Origin: Tropicimonas sp. IMCC34043
Lineage (GTDB): Bacteria; Pseudomonadota; Alphaproteobacteria; Rhodobacterales; Rhodobacteraceae
Reading direction: 5' to 3'
DNA length: 64,000 bases
Assembly: GCF_003390845.1 (NCBI RefSeq)
Contig: NZ_QMEK01000001.1
Location: forward strand, 930,001-994,000
Shown: piece by piece, positions 1 through 8,005 of the stretch
Numbering within the stretch: position 1 is the first letter of the stretch
Layout: the number at the start of each line of letters is the position of its first letter
Position numbers and translations under genes: made by a program
Notes under the pieces: generated by a model
Database searches by the model: none
Seen by the model: only the letters and a program-made list of their open reading frames with translations
What the model was told of the DNA's origin: nothing

Positions 1-282
1 GCCGGTATGCTGTTCGTCTACGAGGCGCCGCAGCATGCCAGTTTCTGGATGAAGAACACACTGATCCCGCTCGACATGATCTTTGTCGATGCCCGGGGCG
101 TGGTGACCCGCGTTCACTCCGGGGCTGTGCCGGGCGATTTGACCCCGATTGACGGCGGTTCCGGCGTGCTCGCAGTGGTCGAGATCAACGCCGGCCTCGC
201 CAGGGCGATGGGAATCGGCCCGGGGACCGAGTTGCGTCACCCGGCCTTCGGTGACTCGGCGGCCTGGCCCTGCACCGAGTGA
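1..282 (+). CDS. DUF192 family protein, C-terminal part
   Basis: The reading frame is open from the first base, so the N-terminus lies outside the window and 93 codons remain. The retained part carries the family hallmark FWMKNTLIPLDMIFVD (about residues 18-33 of the fragment), followed by the V-x-R-V-H-x-x-x-V-P segment typical of DUF192. Family members are small, often exported beta-barrel-like proteins of unknown biochemical function. A hairpin follows the stop at 316-343. Family assignment is secure; function is not known. Confidence 0.9.
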   Translation, partial: AGMLFVYEAPQHASFWMKNTLIPLDMIFVDARGVVTRVHSGAVPGDLTPIDGGSGVLAVVEINAGLARAMGIGPGTELRHPAFGDSAAWPCTE

Positions 283-315
283 AAATCCCGGCCGACTGAA
301 TGCCTCGGCTGGGTG

Positions 316-343
316 GCGACTGGCGCACCAGCAGGCCAGTCGC
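316..343 (+). terminator. Hairpin after the DUF192 gene
   Basis: GCGACTGGC (316-324) pairs perfectly with GCCAGTCGC (335-343) around a 10-base loop. No T-run follows, so it may be a factor-dependent terminator or processing hairpin. The rest of 283-558 holds a 12-base direct repeat GCTCCTGCCCGT (378-389 and 412-423) and no convincing gene. Confidence 0.45.
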
Positions 344-558
344 AGCGTGAGACTCGTCTCCTCGTCAAATTGCCGATGCTCCTGCCCGTGGCACGGGGCC
401 GAAGCCGCGGGGCTCCTGCCCGTCGGATGCGCCACGCCGGTTCGGCCAGGCACGCTGCGCGTGCGATTGCGCCGGCTTCCGGCAGAGTGCCTTTGGGCCC
501 AGATCGGCGAACGAGGGGGCTTCCCAAGGGTGCGCTCCTTGCGTAGGAAGGCCGGTGT

Positions 559-635
559 CGGGGCGTGGCGCAGCTTGGTAGCGCGACGGTTTTGGGTACC
601 GTAGGTCGTAGGTTCGAATCCTATCGCCCCGACCA
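559..635 (+). tRNA. tRNA-Pro (anticodon TGG)
   Basis: A full cloverleaf can be drawn. The acceptor stem CGGGGCG (559-565) pairs with CGCCCCG (625-631), followed by discriminator A and an encoded CCA (633-635). The anticodon stem ACGGT/ACCGT closes the loop TTTGGGT, giving anticodon TGG, which reads proline codons. The T-arm shows GGTTCGAATC. The gene is 77 bases and the CCA end is chromosomally encoded. Confidence 0.97.
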
Positions 636-1020
636 TTTTCCTATGAGCATCGGACTAAGAGGCACAGGCCCGGTGCGGGCCAACGGGTCGGATGCGCTCG
701 CCCTCTCGCGGTTCGAGCCAGCCAGGCACCAGATGTGGTGTGTCCATTCCGCTACTGCGCCGGGCCATGCTGCGGGTGCAGCATTTGCGGCTTCTCGCGC
801 AGACTATCCCGCGCCTCCCCCTCAGAATCCCATATTTTGTTGATGCTGCCACGCAGAATACCTTAACTTGCGGATTGTTAACGAATTTTCCAAGAATCGG
901 GCAGGGGCCACGCGCCTGATACGGGTCGGTAGGTCAAGCGAAAAATCTGGGTCGGGAGACGGATATTTCCGTTGACCATCGGTGCCCATATACGTCAGTT
1001 TGTGTTGGCGGGCGAGAGAT

Positions 1021-1036
1021 CCACAATATGTTGTAG
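1021..1036. promoter_or_regulatory. NrdR-box-like site upstream of nrdJ
   Basis: CCACAATATGTTGTAG matches 12 of 16 positions of the NrdR consensus ACACwATATATwGTGT. NrdR is the ATP/dATP-sensing repressor of ribonucleotide reductase genes and usually binds two boxes about three helical turns apart. The only candidate partner (983-998, core ATATAC) is weak and 38 bases upstream, not about 31, so the second box is doubtful. Confidence 0.5.
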
Positions 1037-1060
1037 CCGAAACGACATGGACTGGATCAC

Positions 1061-1125
1061 GCAGCGGAGGAGGATCGCAGGGTCGGCCAAGAGGACAGTT
1101 GGCCCTGATGCGTCCCCTCCGCTGC
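1061..1125 (+). promoter_or_regulatory. Folded 5' leader of nrdJ (candidate structured RNA)
   Basis: A perfect 10-bp helix, GCAGCGGAGG (1061-1070) with CCTCCGCTGC (1116-1125), encloses a second hairpin, GGCCAA (1085-1090) with TTGGCC (1099-1104). The leader lies between the NrdR-like box and the nrdJ start. It does not show the conserved core of a cobalamin riboswitch. Whether it is a regulatory RNA or chance pairing in GC-rich DNA cannot be decided by eye. Confidence 0.4.
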
Positions 1126-1194
1126 CGAACCGCCCGACCAGTTTCACAAGACCGCCACAAAGGCGGACCGGACCGCGGCAAGGGGACAGGCGCA

Positions 1195-4100
1195 ATGAAA
1201 ATCGAGCGGAAATTCACCAAGGCCAATGAGGATGCCTATGCGGGGGTGGCGTTCACGACCACCAACTCCGAGATTCGCAATCCCGACGGCACCATCGTGT
1301 TCCGCCTCGACGATATCGACGTGCCCGCGGGCTGGAGCCAGGTCGCCTCGGACGTCATTGCCCAGAAATACTTCCGCAAGGCCGGTATTGCCCGCCATCT
1401 GAAGCCAGTGCGGGAAAAGGGCGTGCCGTCGTTCCTGTGGCGCTCGGTCCCCGATAACAAGGCGCTGGCCGACCTGCCCGAGGACGAGCGTTTTACCGGC
1501 GAGACCTCGGCGCGCCAGGTATTCGACCGGCTGGCGGGTGCCTGGGCCTACTGGGGCTGGAAGGGCGGCTATTTCACCTCCGAGGACGACGCCCGCGCCT
1601 ATTTCGACGAAATGCGCCATATGCTCGCCACCCAGCGGGCGGCACCGAACAGCCCGCAGTGGTTCAACACCGGGCTGCACTGGGCCTATGGCATCGACGG
1701 GCCGAGCCAGGGCCATTTCTATGTCGATTTCAAGACCGGCGAGCTGGTGAAGTCCGCATCGGCCTATGAACATCCCCAGCCCCACGCTTGCTTCATCCAG
1801 TCGGTGAAGGACGATCTGGTGAACGAGGGCGGCATCATGGACCTCTGGGTCCGCGAGGCGCGGCTGTTCAAATACGGCTCGGGCACCGGCACCAACTTCT
1901 CCAGCTTGCGCGCCGAGGGCGAAAAGCTGTCGGGCGGTGGCAAGTCCTCGGGCCTGATGGGGTTTCTCAAGATCGGCGACCGCGCGGCGGGGGCGATCAA
2001 GTCGGGCGGCACCACGCGGCGCGCGGCCAAGATGGTAATCTGCGATGCCGATCACCCCGATATCGAGGAATTCATCAACTGGAAGGTGAAGGAGGAGCAG
2101 AAGGTCGCCTCCATCGTTGCCGGATCGAAGATGCACGAGGCGAAGCTGAACGCGATCTTCGCCGCCATCCGCGGCTTCGACGGCCTCGAGGGGCAGGCGG
2201 CCGATCCGTCCGCGAACCCGCAACTGAAGGCCGCGATCCGCGACGCCAAGAAGGTCGCCATTCCCGAGACCTATATCAAGCGCGTGCTGCAATACGCGGC
2301 CCAGGGCTATGCCTCGATCGAATTCCAGACCTATGACACCGATTGGGACAGCGAGGCCTATGCCTCTGTCTCGGGCCAGAACTCCAACAACTCGGTCCGC
2401 GTGACCGATGCCTTCCTGCAAGCTGTGCGCGAGGATGGTGACTGGGAACTGATCCGCCGCACCGACGGCAAGACCGCCAAGACCATCAAGGCGCGCGACC
2501 TGTGGGAACAGATCGGCCACGCCGCCTGGGCCTGCGCCGACCCGGGCATCCAGTTCCACGATACCGTCAATGCCTGGCACACCTGCCCGGAAGACGGGGC
2601 GATCCGGGGCTCGAACCCGTGTTCGGAATACATGTTCCTCGACGATACGGCCTGCAACCTCGCCTCGTTGAACCTGCTGACCTTCCTGCGCGACGGGCAG
2701 TTCCAGGCCGATGAATACACCCATGCAACGCGGCTCTGGACGCTGACGCTGGAAATCTCGGTGACCATGGCGCAGTTCCCCTCGAAGGAGATCGCGCAGC
2801 TTTCCTATGATTTCCGCACCCTTGGTCTTGGCTATGCCAATATCGGCGGGCTGCTGATGAACATGGGCTACAGCTACGACTCGGCCGAGGGACGGGCGCT
2901 CTGCGGTGCGCTGACCGCTGTCATGACCGGTGTCGCCTATGCCACCTCGGCCGAGATCGCGGGCGAGCTTGGCCCCTTCGCGGGCTATGAGCGCAACGCG
3001 CACCACATGCTGCGCGTCATCCGCAACCACCGCAACGCCGCCTATGGCCATGCCGAGGGCTATGAGGATCTGGCGGTCACCCCGGTGCCGCTCGACCACG
3101 CATCGAACCCCGACGCGGCGCTTGGCGATCTGGCCCGCAAGGCCTGGGACGAGGCGCTGCGTCTGGGCGAGCTGAACGGGTATCGCAACGCGCAGGCCAC
3201 GGTGATCGCGCCCACGGGCACCATTGGCCTCGTGATGGATTGCGACACCACCGGCATCGAACCCGACTTCGCGCTGGTGAAGTTCAAGAAGCTTGCAGGC
3301 GGCGGCTATTTCAAGATCATCAACCGCTCGGTCCCCGGCGCGCTGGAAAAGCTCGGCTATGCGCCCTCGCAGATCGGCGAGATCGTGGCCCACGCGGTCG
3401 GTCACGGCAGCCTCGGCAATGCGCCCGGGATCAACCACACCTCGCTTGCCGGCAACGGCTTCAGCCAGACCGAGATCGACAAGATCGAGGCAGCGCTGCC
3501 GTCGGCGTTCGACATCCGCTTTGTCTTCAACCAGTGGACGCTGGGGACGGAGTTCTGCACCGACGTGCTGGGGATCCCGGCGGCCAAGCTGAACGACCCG
3601 AGCTATGACCTGCTCGGCGATCTCGGCTTCACCAAGGCGCAGATCGAGGCCGCCAACGACCACGTCTGCGGGACCATGACCCTGGAAGGCGCGCCGCACC
3701 TGAAGCCCGAGCACTACGCCATCTTCGATTGCGCCAATCCCTGTGGCCGCAAGGGCAAACGCTTCCTGTCCGTCGACAGCCACATCCGCATGATGGCGGC
3801 GGCGCAAAGCTTCATCTCGGGCGCGATCAGCAAGACGATCAACATGCCCAACGACGCCACGATCGCGGATTGCCAGAAGGCCTATGAACTCTCGTGGTCG
3901 CTGGGCACCAAGGCGAACGCGCTGTACCGCGACGGCTCGAAACTCAGCCAGCCGCTGGCCGCGGCCCTGGTCGAGGACGACGACGAGGCGGCCGACGTGC
4001 TCGAATCCGGCACGCCCACCGAAAAGGCCAAGGTGCTGGCCGAGAAGATCATCGAGAAGGTGATCGTCAAGGAGATCGTGCGCTCGCACCGCGAGAAGAT

Positions 4101-4869
4101 GCCGCAACGCCGCAAGGGCTATACCCAGAAGGCGACGGTCGGCGGCCACAAGGTCTATCTGCGCACTGGCGAATATGCCGACGGCACCCTGGGCGAGATC
4201 TTCATCGACATGCACAAGGAAGGCGCGGGCTTCCGGGCGATGATGAACAACTTCGCAATCGCGGTGAGCGTCGGGCTGCAATACGGTGTTCCGCTTGAGG
4301 AATTCGTCGACGCCTTCACCTTCACCAAGTTCGAGCCGGCCGGGATGGTGCAGGGCAACGAGACGATCAAGTCCGCGACCTCGATCCTCGATTACATCTT
4401 CCGCGAACTGGCGGTCAGCTATCTCGACCGCACCGATCTTGCCCACGTCAAGCCGGCTGGCCACAGCTTTGACGACCTCGGCCATGGCGATCCCCACGAG
4501 GGCCTGTCGAACATCCAGGAACTGAGCGAGACCGCCGCCAGCCGATCGCTGGAAGTCTTGAAGCAAATCAGTTCGACCGGCTACCTGCGCAAGCGCCTGC
4601 CGCAGGAACTGGTGGTGCTGAACGGCGGGGTCGAGGCGATGGCGGCCGGCATTGCGCCCGGCGGCGCGCTCGACCGTGCCGCCAACCTGCGCGGCATCGG
4701 CGCGGCCCAGACCGCCATCGCCACCGTCACGGCACTCGACGACCGCACCAAGGCGCGGATGCAGGGCTATGAAGGCGAGGCCTGCGGCGAATGCGGCAAC
4801 TACACGCTGGTCCGCAATGGCACCTGCATGAAGTGCAACACCTGCGGCGCGACGAGCGGGTGTAGCTGA
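1195..4869 (+). CDS. nrdJ: Adenosylcobalamin-dependent (class II) ribonucleotide reductase
   Basis: Converts ribonucleotides to deoxyribonucleotides with adenosylcobalamin as radical source, with or without oxygen. The product is 1224 residues, the length usual for long alphaproteobacterial NrdJ. Recognisable blocks are [11 protein letters not shown] (from residue 153), [32 protein letters not shown] and APTGTIG. The C-terminus is cysteine-rich (CGECG...CMKCNTCG), the region that re-reduces the active site and may bind zinc. The ATG at 1195 is chosen over the upstream in-frame start (982) because the family begins near MKIERKF, and the extension reads through the NrdR-like box and leader. A strong terminator follows. 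Confidence 0.97.
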   Translation: MKIERKFTKANEDAYAGVAFTTTNSEIRNPDGTIVFRLDDIDVPAGWSQVASDVIAQKYFRKAGIARHLKPVREKGVPSFLWRSVPDNKALADLPEDERFTGETSARQVFDRLAGAWAYWGWKGGYFTSEDDARAYFDEMRHMLATQRAAPNSPQWFNTGLHWAYGIDGPSQGHFYVDFKTGELVKSASAYEHPQPHACFIQSVKDDLVNEGGIMDLWVREARLFKYGSGTGTNFSSLRAEGEKLSGGGKSSGLMGFLKIGDRAAGAIKSGGTTRRAAKMVICDADHPDIEEFINWKVKEEQKVASIVAGSKMHEAKLNAIFAAIRGFDGLEGQAADPSANPQLKAAIRDAKKVAIPETYIKRVLQYAAQGYASIEFQTYDTDWDSEAYASVSGQNSNNSVRVTDAFLQAVREDGDWELIRRTDGKTAKTIKARDLWEQIGHAAWACADPGIQFHDTVNAWHTCPEDGAIRGSNPCSEYMFLDDTACNLASLNLLTFLRDGQFQADEYTHATRLWTLTLEISVTMAQFPSKEIAQLSYDFRTLGLGYANIGGLLMNMGYSYDSAEGRALCGALTAVMTGVAYATSAEIAGELGPFAGYERNAHHMLRVIRNHRNAAYGHAEGYEDLAVTPVPLDHASNPDAALGDLARKAWDEALRLGELNGYRNAQATVIAPTGTIGLVMDCDTTGIEPDFALVKFKKLAGGGYFKIINRSVPGALEKLGYAPSQIGEIVAHAVGHGSLGNAPGINHTSLAGNGFSQTEIDKIEAALPSAFDIRFVFNQWTLGTEFCTDVLGIPAAKLNDPSYDLLGDLGFTKAQIEAANDHVCGTMTLEGAPHLKPEHYAIFDCANPCGRKGKRFLSVDSHIRMMAAAQSFISGAISKTINMPNDATIADCQKAYELSWSLGTKANALYRDGSKLSQPLAAALVEDDDEAADVLESGTPTEKAKVLAEKIIEKVIVKEIVRSHREKMPQRRKGYTQKATVGGHKVYLRTGEYADGTLGEIFIDMHKEGAGFRAMMNNFAIAVSVGLQYGVPLEEFVDAFTFTKFEPAGMVQGNETIKSATSILDYIFRELAVSYLDRTDLAHVKPAGHSFDDLGHGDPHEGLSNIQELSETAASRSLEVLKQISSTGYLRKRLPQELVVLNGGVEAMAAGIAPGGALDRAANLRGIGAAQTAIATVTALDDRTKARMQGYEGEACGECGNYTLVRNGTCMKCNTCGATSGCS

Positions 4870-4994
4870 CCGTTGCACGCGGCACCGGCGTTCCAAGGGG
4901 CTGCGCCAGGCAAGGGTGATGCCTCAGGCCAGACGGATCGGGCCAGAGGCAAACAAACCGGGCGATGTCTCCGAACGCGCCGGATCAGCCAGAC

Positions 4995-5019
4995 CGGGGC
5001 GCCCTTGGGCGCCCCGTTT
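4995..5019. terminator. Intrinsic terminator between nrdJ and the Dabb gene
   Basis: CGGGGCGCCC (4995-5004) and GGGCGCCCCG (5007-5016) are perfect inverted repeats, followed by TTT. The element sits between two convergent genes and can serve nrdJ directly; being symmetrical it may also stop transcription from the opposite strand. Confidence 0.75.
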
Positions 5020-5095
5020 CATTCGGCAGGGCACCACGCGATGATCTGACCCGCGTCAAAGGCCGCAAGAATCCGGCCTCTGCCGCCGAGACCGT

Positions 5096-5386
5096 TCAAA
5101 ATTCGTGCTGGATCGCAGCAATCTTCGCCACGGCCTTCGCGGGACCCTCGACATAGGCCTTGTGGGCGGGGCTGGCGATATAGCGGCGGAATGCCTCCAT
5201 GTCGTCGAAATCGGCAACCACGGCAAAATCGTGGTGGTTCGGGCTGCTACCGATGTTGTCGCCGCAGACCAGCGCACGCAGCTCTGGCACCTGATCGCGA
5301 AATCCCTCGACCGCCGCCCGCACCGCGGCACGGTCCTCCGCAGTCGCCTCGGGCTTGAAACTCAGCAAGACGATGTGCCGCAACAT
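5096..5386 (-). CDS. Dabb family (stress-responsive alpha/beta barrel) protein
   Basis: A 96-residue protein opening with MLRHIVLLSFKPEAT, the hallmark start of the Dabb (dimeric alpha+beta barrel) family. It also has the central HHDFAVVADFDD and C-terminal SPAHKAYVEG segments. Family members are small cytosolic dimers linked to stress responses or used as cyclases; this one has no assigned reaction. The start at 5386 is preferred over 5416 because GGGAG lies six bases upstream and the family begins exactly here. It stands alone, convergent with nrdJ. Confidence 0.88.
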   Translation of the reverse strand: MLRHIVLLSFKPEATAEDRAAVRAAVEGFRDQVPELRALVCGDNIGSSPNHHDFAVVADFDDMEAFRRYIASPAHKAYVEGPAKAVAKIAAIQHEF

Positions 5387-5566
5387 TCCGAACTCCCGCC
5401 CGCGTTGGATTGCCATTGCCGAAGTGTCCGGCGCCCGGCGCCACTGTCAAGTGCCCCCTGACCGCCGCCACAGGCACCCCCGCCGCTGCTGCACCCGAAA
5501 CCCGGCCCTTCTTCTGTTCGAAAATATCCCCGCCGGAGGCACCGCGCGCCAGCGCGGTTCGCTGCC

Positions 5567-6349
5567 TCAGGCGTCGAGCTCGACCCAGACCGGCACGTGG
5601 TCCGACGGCTTCTCCCGCGCCCGCACGTCCTTGTCGATCCGGCAGTCGGTCATCAGGTCGGCCGCCTGCGGGGTCAGCAGCAAATGATCGATGCGGATGC
5701 CGTTATTGCGCTCCCATGCGCCGGCCTGATAATCCCAGAACGTGTAGTGGCCCGGCCCCTGACTGCACGCGCGGAAGGCTTCGGTGAAACCGAGGTTCAC
5801 GATCTCGCGGAACGCGCGGCGGCTTTCGGGCCGTGCCAGCGCATCCTCGCGCCAGGCCTCGGGGCGCGCGGCATCCTCGTCCTGCGGGATCACGTTGTAG
5901 TCGCCCGCCATCAGCGCCGGCGCCTCCGCGCTCAACAACGCCGTGGCGCGCGCCTTCAGCCGGTTCATCCAGGCGAGTTTGTAGTCGAACTTCGGCCCCG
6001 GCGCCGGGTTGCCGTTGGGCAGATAAAGCCCGCAGAGCCGCACCGCCGCCTTCTCGCCCACCACCGTCGCCTCGATCCAGCGCGCCTGTTCGTCGGCCGC
6101 GTCGCCGGGCAGGCCGCGCGTCACATCCTCGAGCGGCAGTTTCGACAGGATCGCGACCCCGTTGAACCCCTTCTGGCCATGGGTCGCGACGTTATAGCCA
6201 CGCTCCTCGAACGGCTCGGCCGGGAAGCCCTCGTCGACCGACTTGATCTCCTGCAGCAACGCCACATCGGGCTGCGCCTCGTCCAGCCAGTCGCAGAGCG
6301 CGGGCCCGCGTGCCTTGATGCCGTTGATGTTGAAGGTCGCGATCTTCAT
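5567..6349 (-). CDS. xthA: Exodeoxyribonuclease III
   Basis: AP endonuclease / 3'-5' exonuclease of base-excision repair. The 260-residue product has the full set of catalytic positions of the exonuclease-endonuclease-phosphatase fold: Asn8 (FNINGIKAR), Glu34 (LLQEIKS), Asp150 and Asn152 (GDYNV), Asp221 (IRIDHLL) and the Asp250-His251 pair (SDHVPV). The start at 6349 gives the canonical MKIATFNINGIKAR beginning; longer in-frame versions are not family-like. It is divergent from the membrane protein at 6471, and the 121 bases between them must hold both promoters. Confidence 0.96.
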   Translation of the reverse strand: MKIATFNINGIKARGPALCDWLDEAQPDVALLQEIKSVDEGFPAEPFEERGYNVATHGQKGFNGVAILSKLPLEDVTRGLPGDAADEQARWIEATVVGEKAAVRLCGLYLPNGNPAPGPKFDYKLAWMNRLKARATALLSAEAPALMAGDYNVIPQDEDAARPEAWREDALARPESRRAFREIVNLGFTEAFRACSQGPGHYTFWDYQAGAWERNNGIRIDHLLLTPQAADLMTDCRIDKDVRAREKPSDHVPVWVELDA

Positions 6350-6470
6350 GGGGACTCCCGGGGCCACTGTTTCGCGGCGAAGGTGGGGCAGGGGCGCGAG
6401 CTTGTCCATACTCGGCGCTTGATCTGTTTCTGCCGTTGGGGAAATCTGAACGGAGAAGCGGGGGGCAAAC

Positions 6471-7037
6471 ATGGACCAGATCATACTTTTTCGGATCGCC
6501 GAGCGGATGACGCTGACCCTCGTCGTTCTGATCGTCGCGTCGGTGGTCATGGTCGGCTTCTGGCGCACGGTGCAGAAGCTCGATGTGCAGAACACCGGCG
6601 GCATCGGCGGCAGCTTCGTGTTCTCGACCCCAGTCTTCGTGCTGCTGGCGATCATCGGCTATGCCTGGGTGTCGCTCGAACACCCGATCCAGGTCGGCCC
6701 GGCGGCGGGCGGGGAGGAGGCGCTGCAAACCGCTTCGGCCGGCGCGGGGGCCTTCATCGGTGCGGCGCCGGGCGGGGCGCCCGCGCGCGATCCCGACTTT
6801 GCGCTGCACCAGGCCGAACTCAAGGTCCGCAGCCTCAATTGCCTTGCGCGCGGTCAAGACCTGAGCCCGCAGGTCGAGGACGATCTGGTGCAGGTCAAGC
6901 TGGGGTTGCTGGAGCCGGTCTGGCCGGCGGCCTGGGGCGGCTTCGGCGCCTTCGCCGACTGGGCGACGGGGCGCAGCACGGCCGCCCCCGACGCGGGCGC
7001 CCGAACGGCCTTCGACAAGGAACATCTGGCATGCTGA
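6471..7037 (+). CDS. Two-helix membrane protein, unknown function
   Basis: A 188-residue protein not recognised as any named family. Hydrophobic helices at about 13-30 and 50-67 anchor it; the rest (about 70-188) is soluble and rich in Ala, Gly, Asp and Glu. GGAGAAGC lies upstream of the ATG. Its last seven bases overlap the start of the secreted metallopeptidase, suggesting translational coupling and a shared task at the membrane. Which side the C-terminal domain faces cannot be told. Confidence 0.75.
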   Translation: MDQIILFRIAERMTLTLVVLIVASVVMVGFWRTVQKLDVQNTGGIGGSFVFSTPVFVLLAIIGYAWVSLEHPIQVGPAAGGEEALQTASAGAGAFIGAAPGGAPARDPDFALHQAELKVRSLNCLARGQDLSPQVEDDLVQVKLGLLEPVWPAAWGGFGAFADWATGRSTAAPDAGARTAFDKEHLAC

Positions 7038-7957
7038 TGCGGGCGCTGACGCTGCTTGCGCTTTCCGCCACGCCGGCTTCGGCCCAGTTCTATACCGACG
7101 CCGAATTGCAGCGGGTGCAGGACCGCGCGGTGCCAAAGCTCGAACTGGTGCTGCACGAGGACATCGTCGGCCTGCTGCCGCGGGCCGAGCGCCCGCTTGC
7201 CGCCCGGATCGCGCTGGAGTTTCCCGCCAAAGGCCCCGATCCGCTCGCCTTCTATGCCGAGCCCGACCGGCTGACCATCACCATGCCGCTCGAATCGATC
7301 CGCTTCTTCGACGACATCGCGACACTCTTCGCGTGGTTTCAAAGCAAGGGCTGCGCCTTCGAGCCGACCCAGAGCTATCTGCACGCGCTGTTGCGCGAGC
7401 ATCAGCCACTGCCGCCGCCGCTCGTGGCCTTCGGCATCGACCGCGACGCGGCCTTTGACGATGAATATACCTATGATCTGTCGTCCAAGATCTATTCGGC
7501 GGGGCTGCTGTTCATCCTTGCCCACGAGGTCGGCCATCTGGTGCTGGGCCACGAGGTCGGCCTGACCGGACCCGCAAGTCAGGCGCAGGAGATCGCAGCC
7601 GACGCCTTTGCGATGGACCATTTCGCGCGGGTGGGCACCATGCCGGTCGGGATCCTGTTTTACTATATCGCGGCCTGGTGGCGCGATCCGGTGGGGCCTG
7701 CGGCCGCGGCCAGCACCCATCCGGTCTCGCCCGGGCGCATGGCGGCGCTGGCCCGGCGGATGGCCGACACGCCGATGGACTTTGCCCATGGCGAACCCGA
7801 CCCCGAGGCGGCGGCCGTACGCGTCACGGCGACCGCCGGGCAGATCGCGGTCTTTGCCAACCTTGCCTCGGACGAGGGAATGCTGACGCTGATGCCGCTC
7901 GGGTTGCAGCGCGATTTTCCGCTATCGAGGCTTCAGACCGTCTGCCCCTCGGACTAG
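7031..7957 (+). CDS. Secreted M48-like zinc metallopeptidase (DUF4344-type)
   Basis: A 308-residue protein with a cleavable signal peptide (hydrophobic run ending about residue 18 at SAQF). It has a zinc-peptidase site HEVGH (165-169) and downstream Glu187/Asp191 in QEIAADAFA, the E-x-x-x-D pattern that supplies the third zinc ligand in M48-like enzymes. It probably acts in the periplasm. I associate this layout with DUF4344 metallopeptidases but cannot verify the family by search. The ATG at 7031 overlaps the preceding gene by seven bases; ATG 7037 is an alternative. Its partner is probably the membrane protein encoded just upstream. Confidence 0.82.
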   Translation: MLMRALTLLALSATPASAQFYTDAELQRVQDRAVPKLELVLHEDIVGLLPRAERPLAARIALEFPAKGPDPLAFYAEPDRLTITMPLESIRFFDDIATLFAWFQSKGCAFEPTQSYLHALLREHQPLPPPLVAFGIDRDAAFDDEYTYDLSSKIYSAGLLFILAHEVGHLVLGHEVGLTGPASQAQEIAADAFAMDHFARVGTMPVGILFYYIAAWWRDPVGPAAAASTHPVSPGRMAALARRMADTPMDFAHGEPDPEAAAVRVTATAGQIAVFANLASDEGMLTLMPLGLQRDFPLSRLQTVCPSD

Positions 7958-8005
7958 GGTTGGCGTCGTCGACATCTCGTGACGCGCACAAGGAGCCGGT
8001 TGACC

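Larger units (their letters stand above)
636..1194. other. 559-base non-coding stretch upstream of nrdJ
   Basis: No credible gene was found here. The proximal half (about 961-1194) is the regulatory region of nrdJ, with an NrdR-box-like site and a folded leader listed separately. The distal half (636-960) contains short AT-richer patches (about 826-900) but no recognisable element. Open frames extending nrdJ upstream to 982 lack a ribosome-binding site and do not resemble the family's N-terminus. Confidence 0.5.

Noticed and set aside
670-770. tRNA-like fragment (GGTTCGAGCC on the plus strand, GTAGCGGAATGG on the minus strand)
   Set aside because: No strand gives a seven-base acceptor stem, a seven-base anticodon loop and a T-arm together, so there is no cloverleaf.
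983-998. Second NrdR box
   Set aside because: Only the ATATAC core matches, and the spacing to the good box is 38 bases instead of about 31.
1030-1194. Cobalamin riboswitch before nrdJ
   Set aside because: Expected because NrdJ uses B12, but the conserved B12-box core (GCCACTG and neighbouring elements) is absent; only generic hairpins are seen.
1144-4896. A 1250-codon open frame on the reverse strand opposite nrdJ
   Set aside because: It is a GC-rich shadow of nrdJ. Its residues are Arg/Ala/Gly/Leu-rich with no domain, and nrdJ shows all family motifs on the forward strand. Similar long shadows opposite acs, the symporter, the DUF294 and exonuclease genes were dropped for the same reason.
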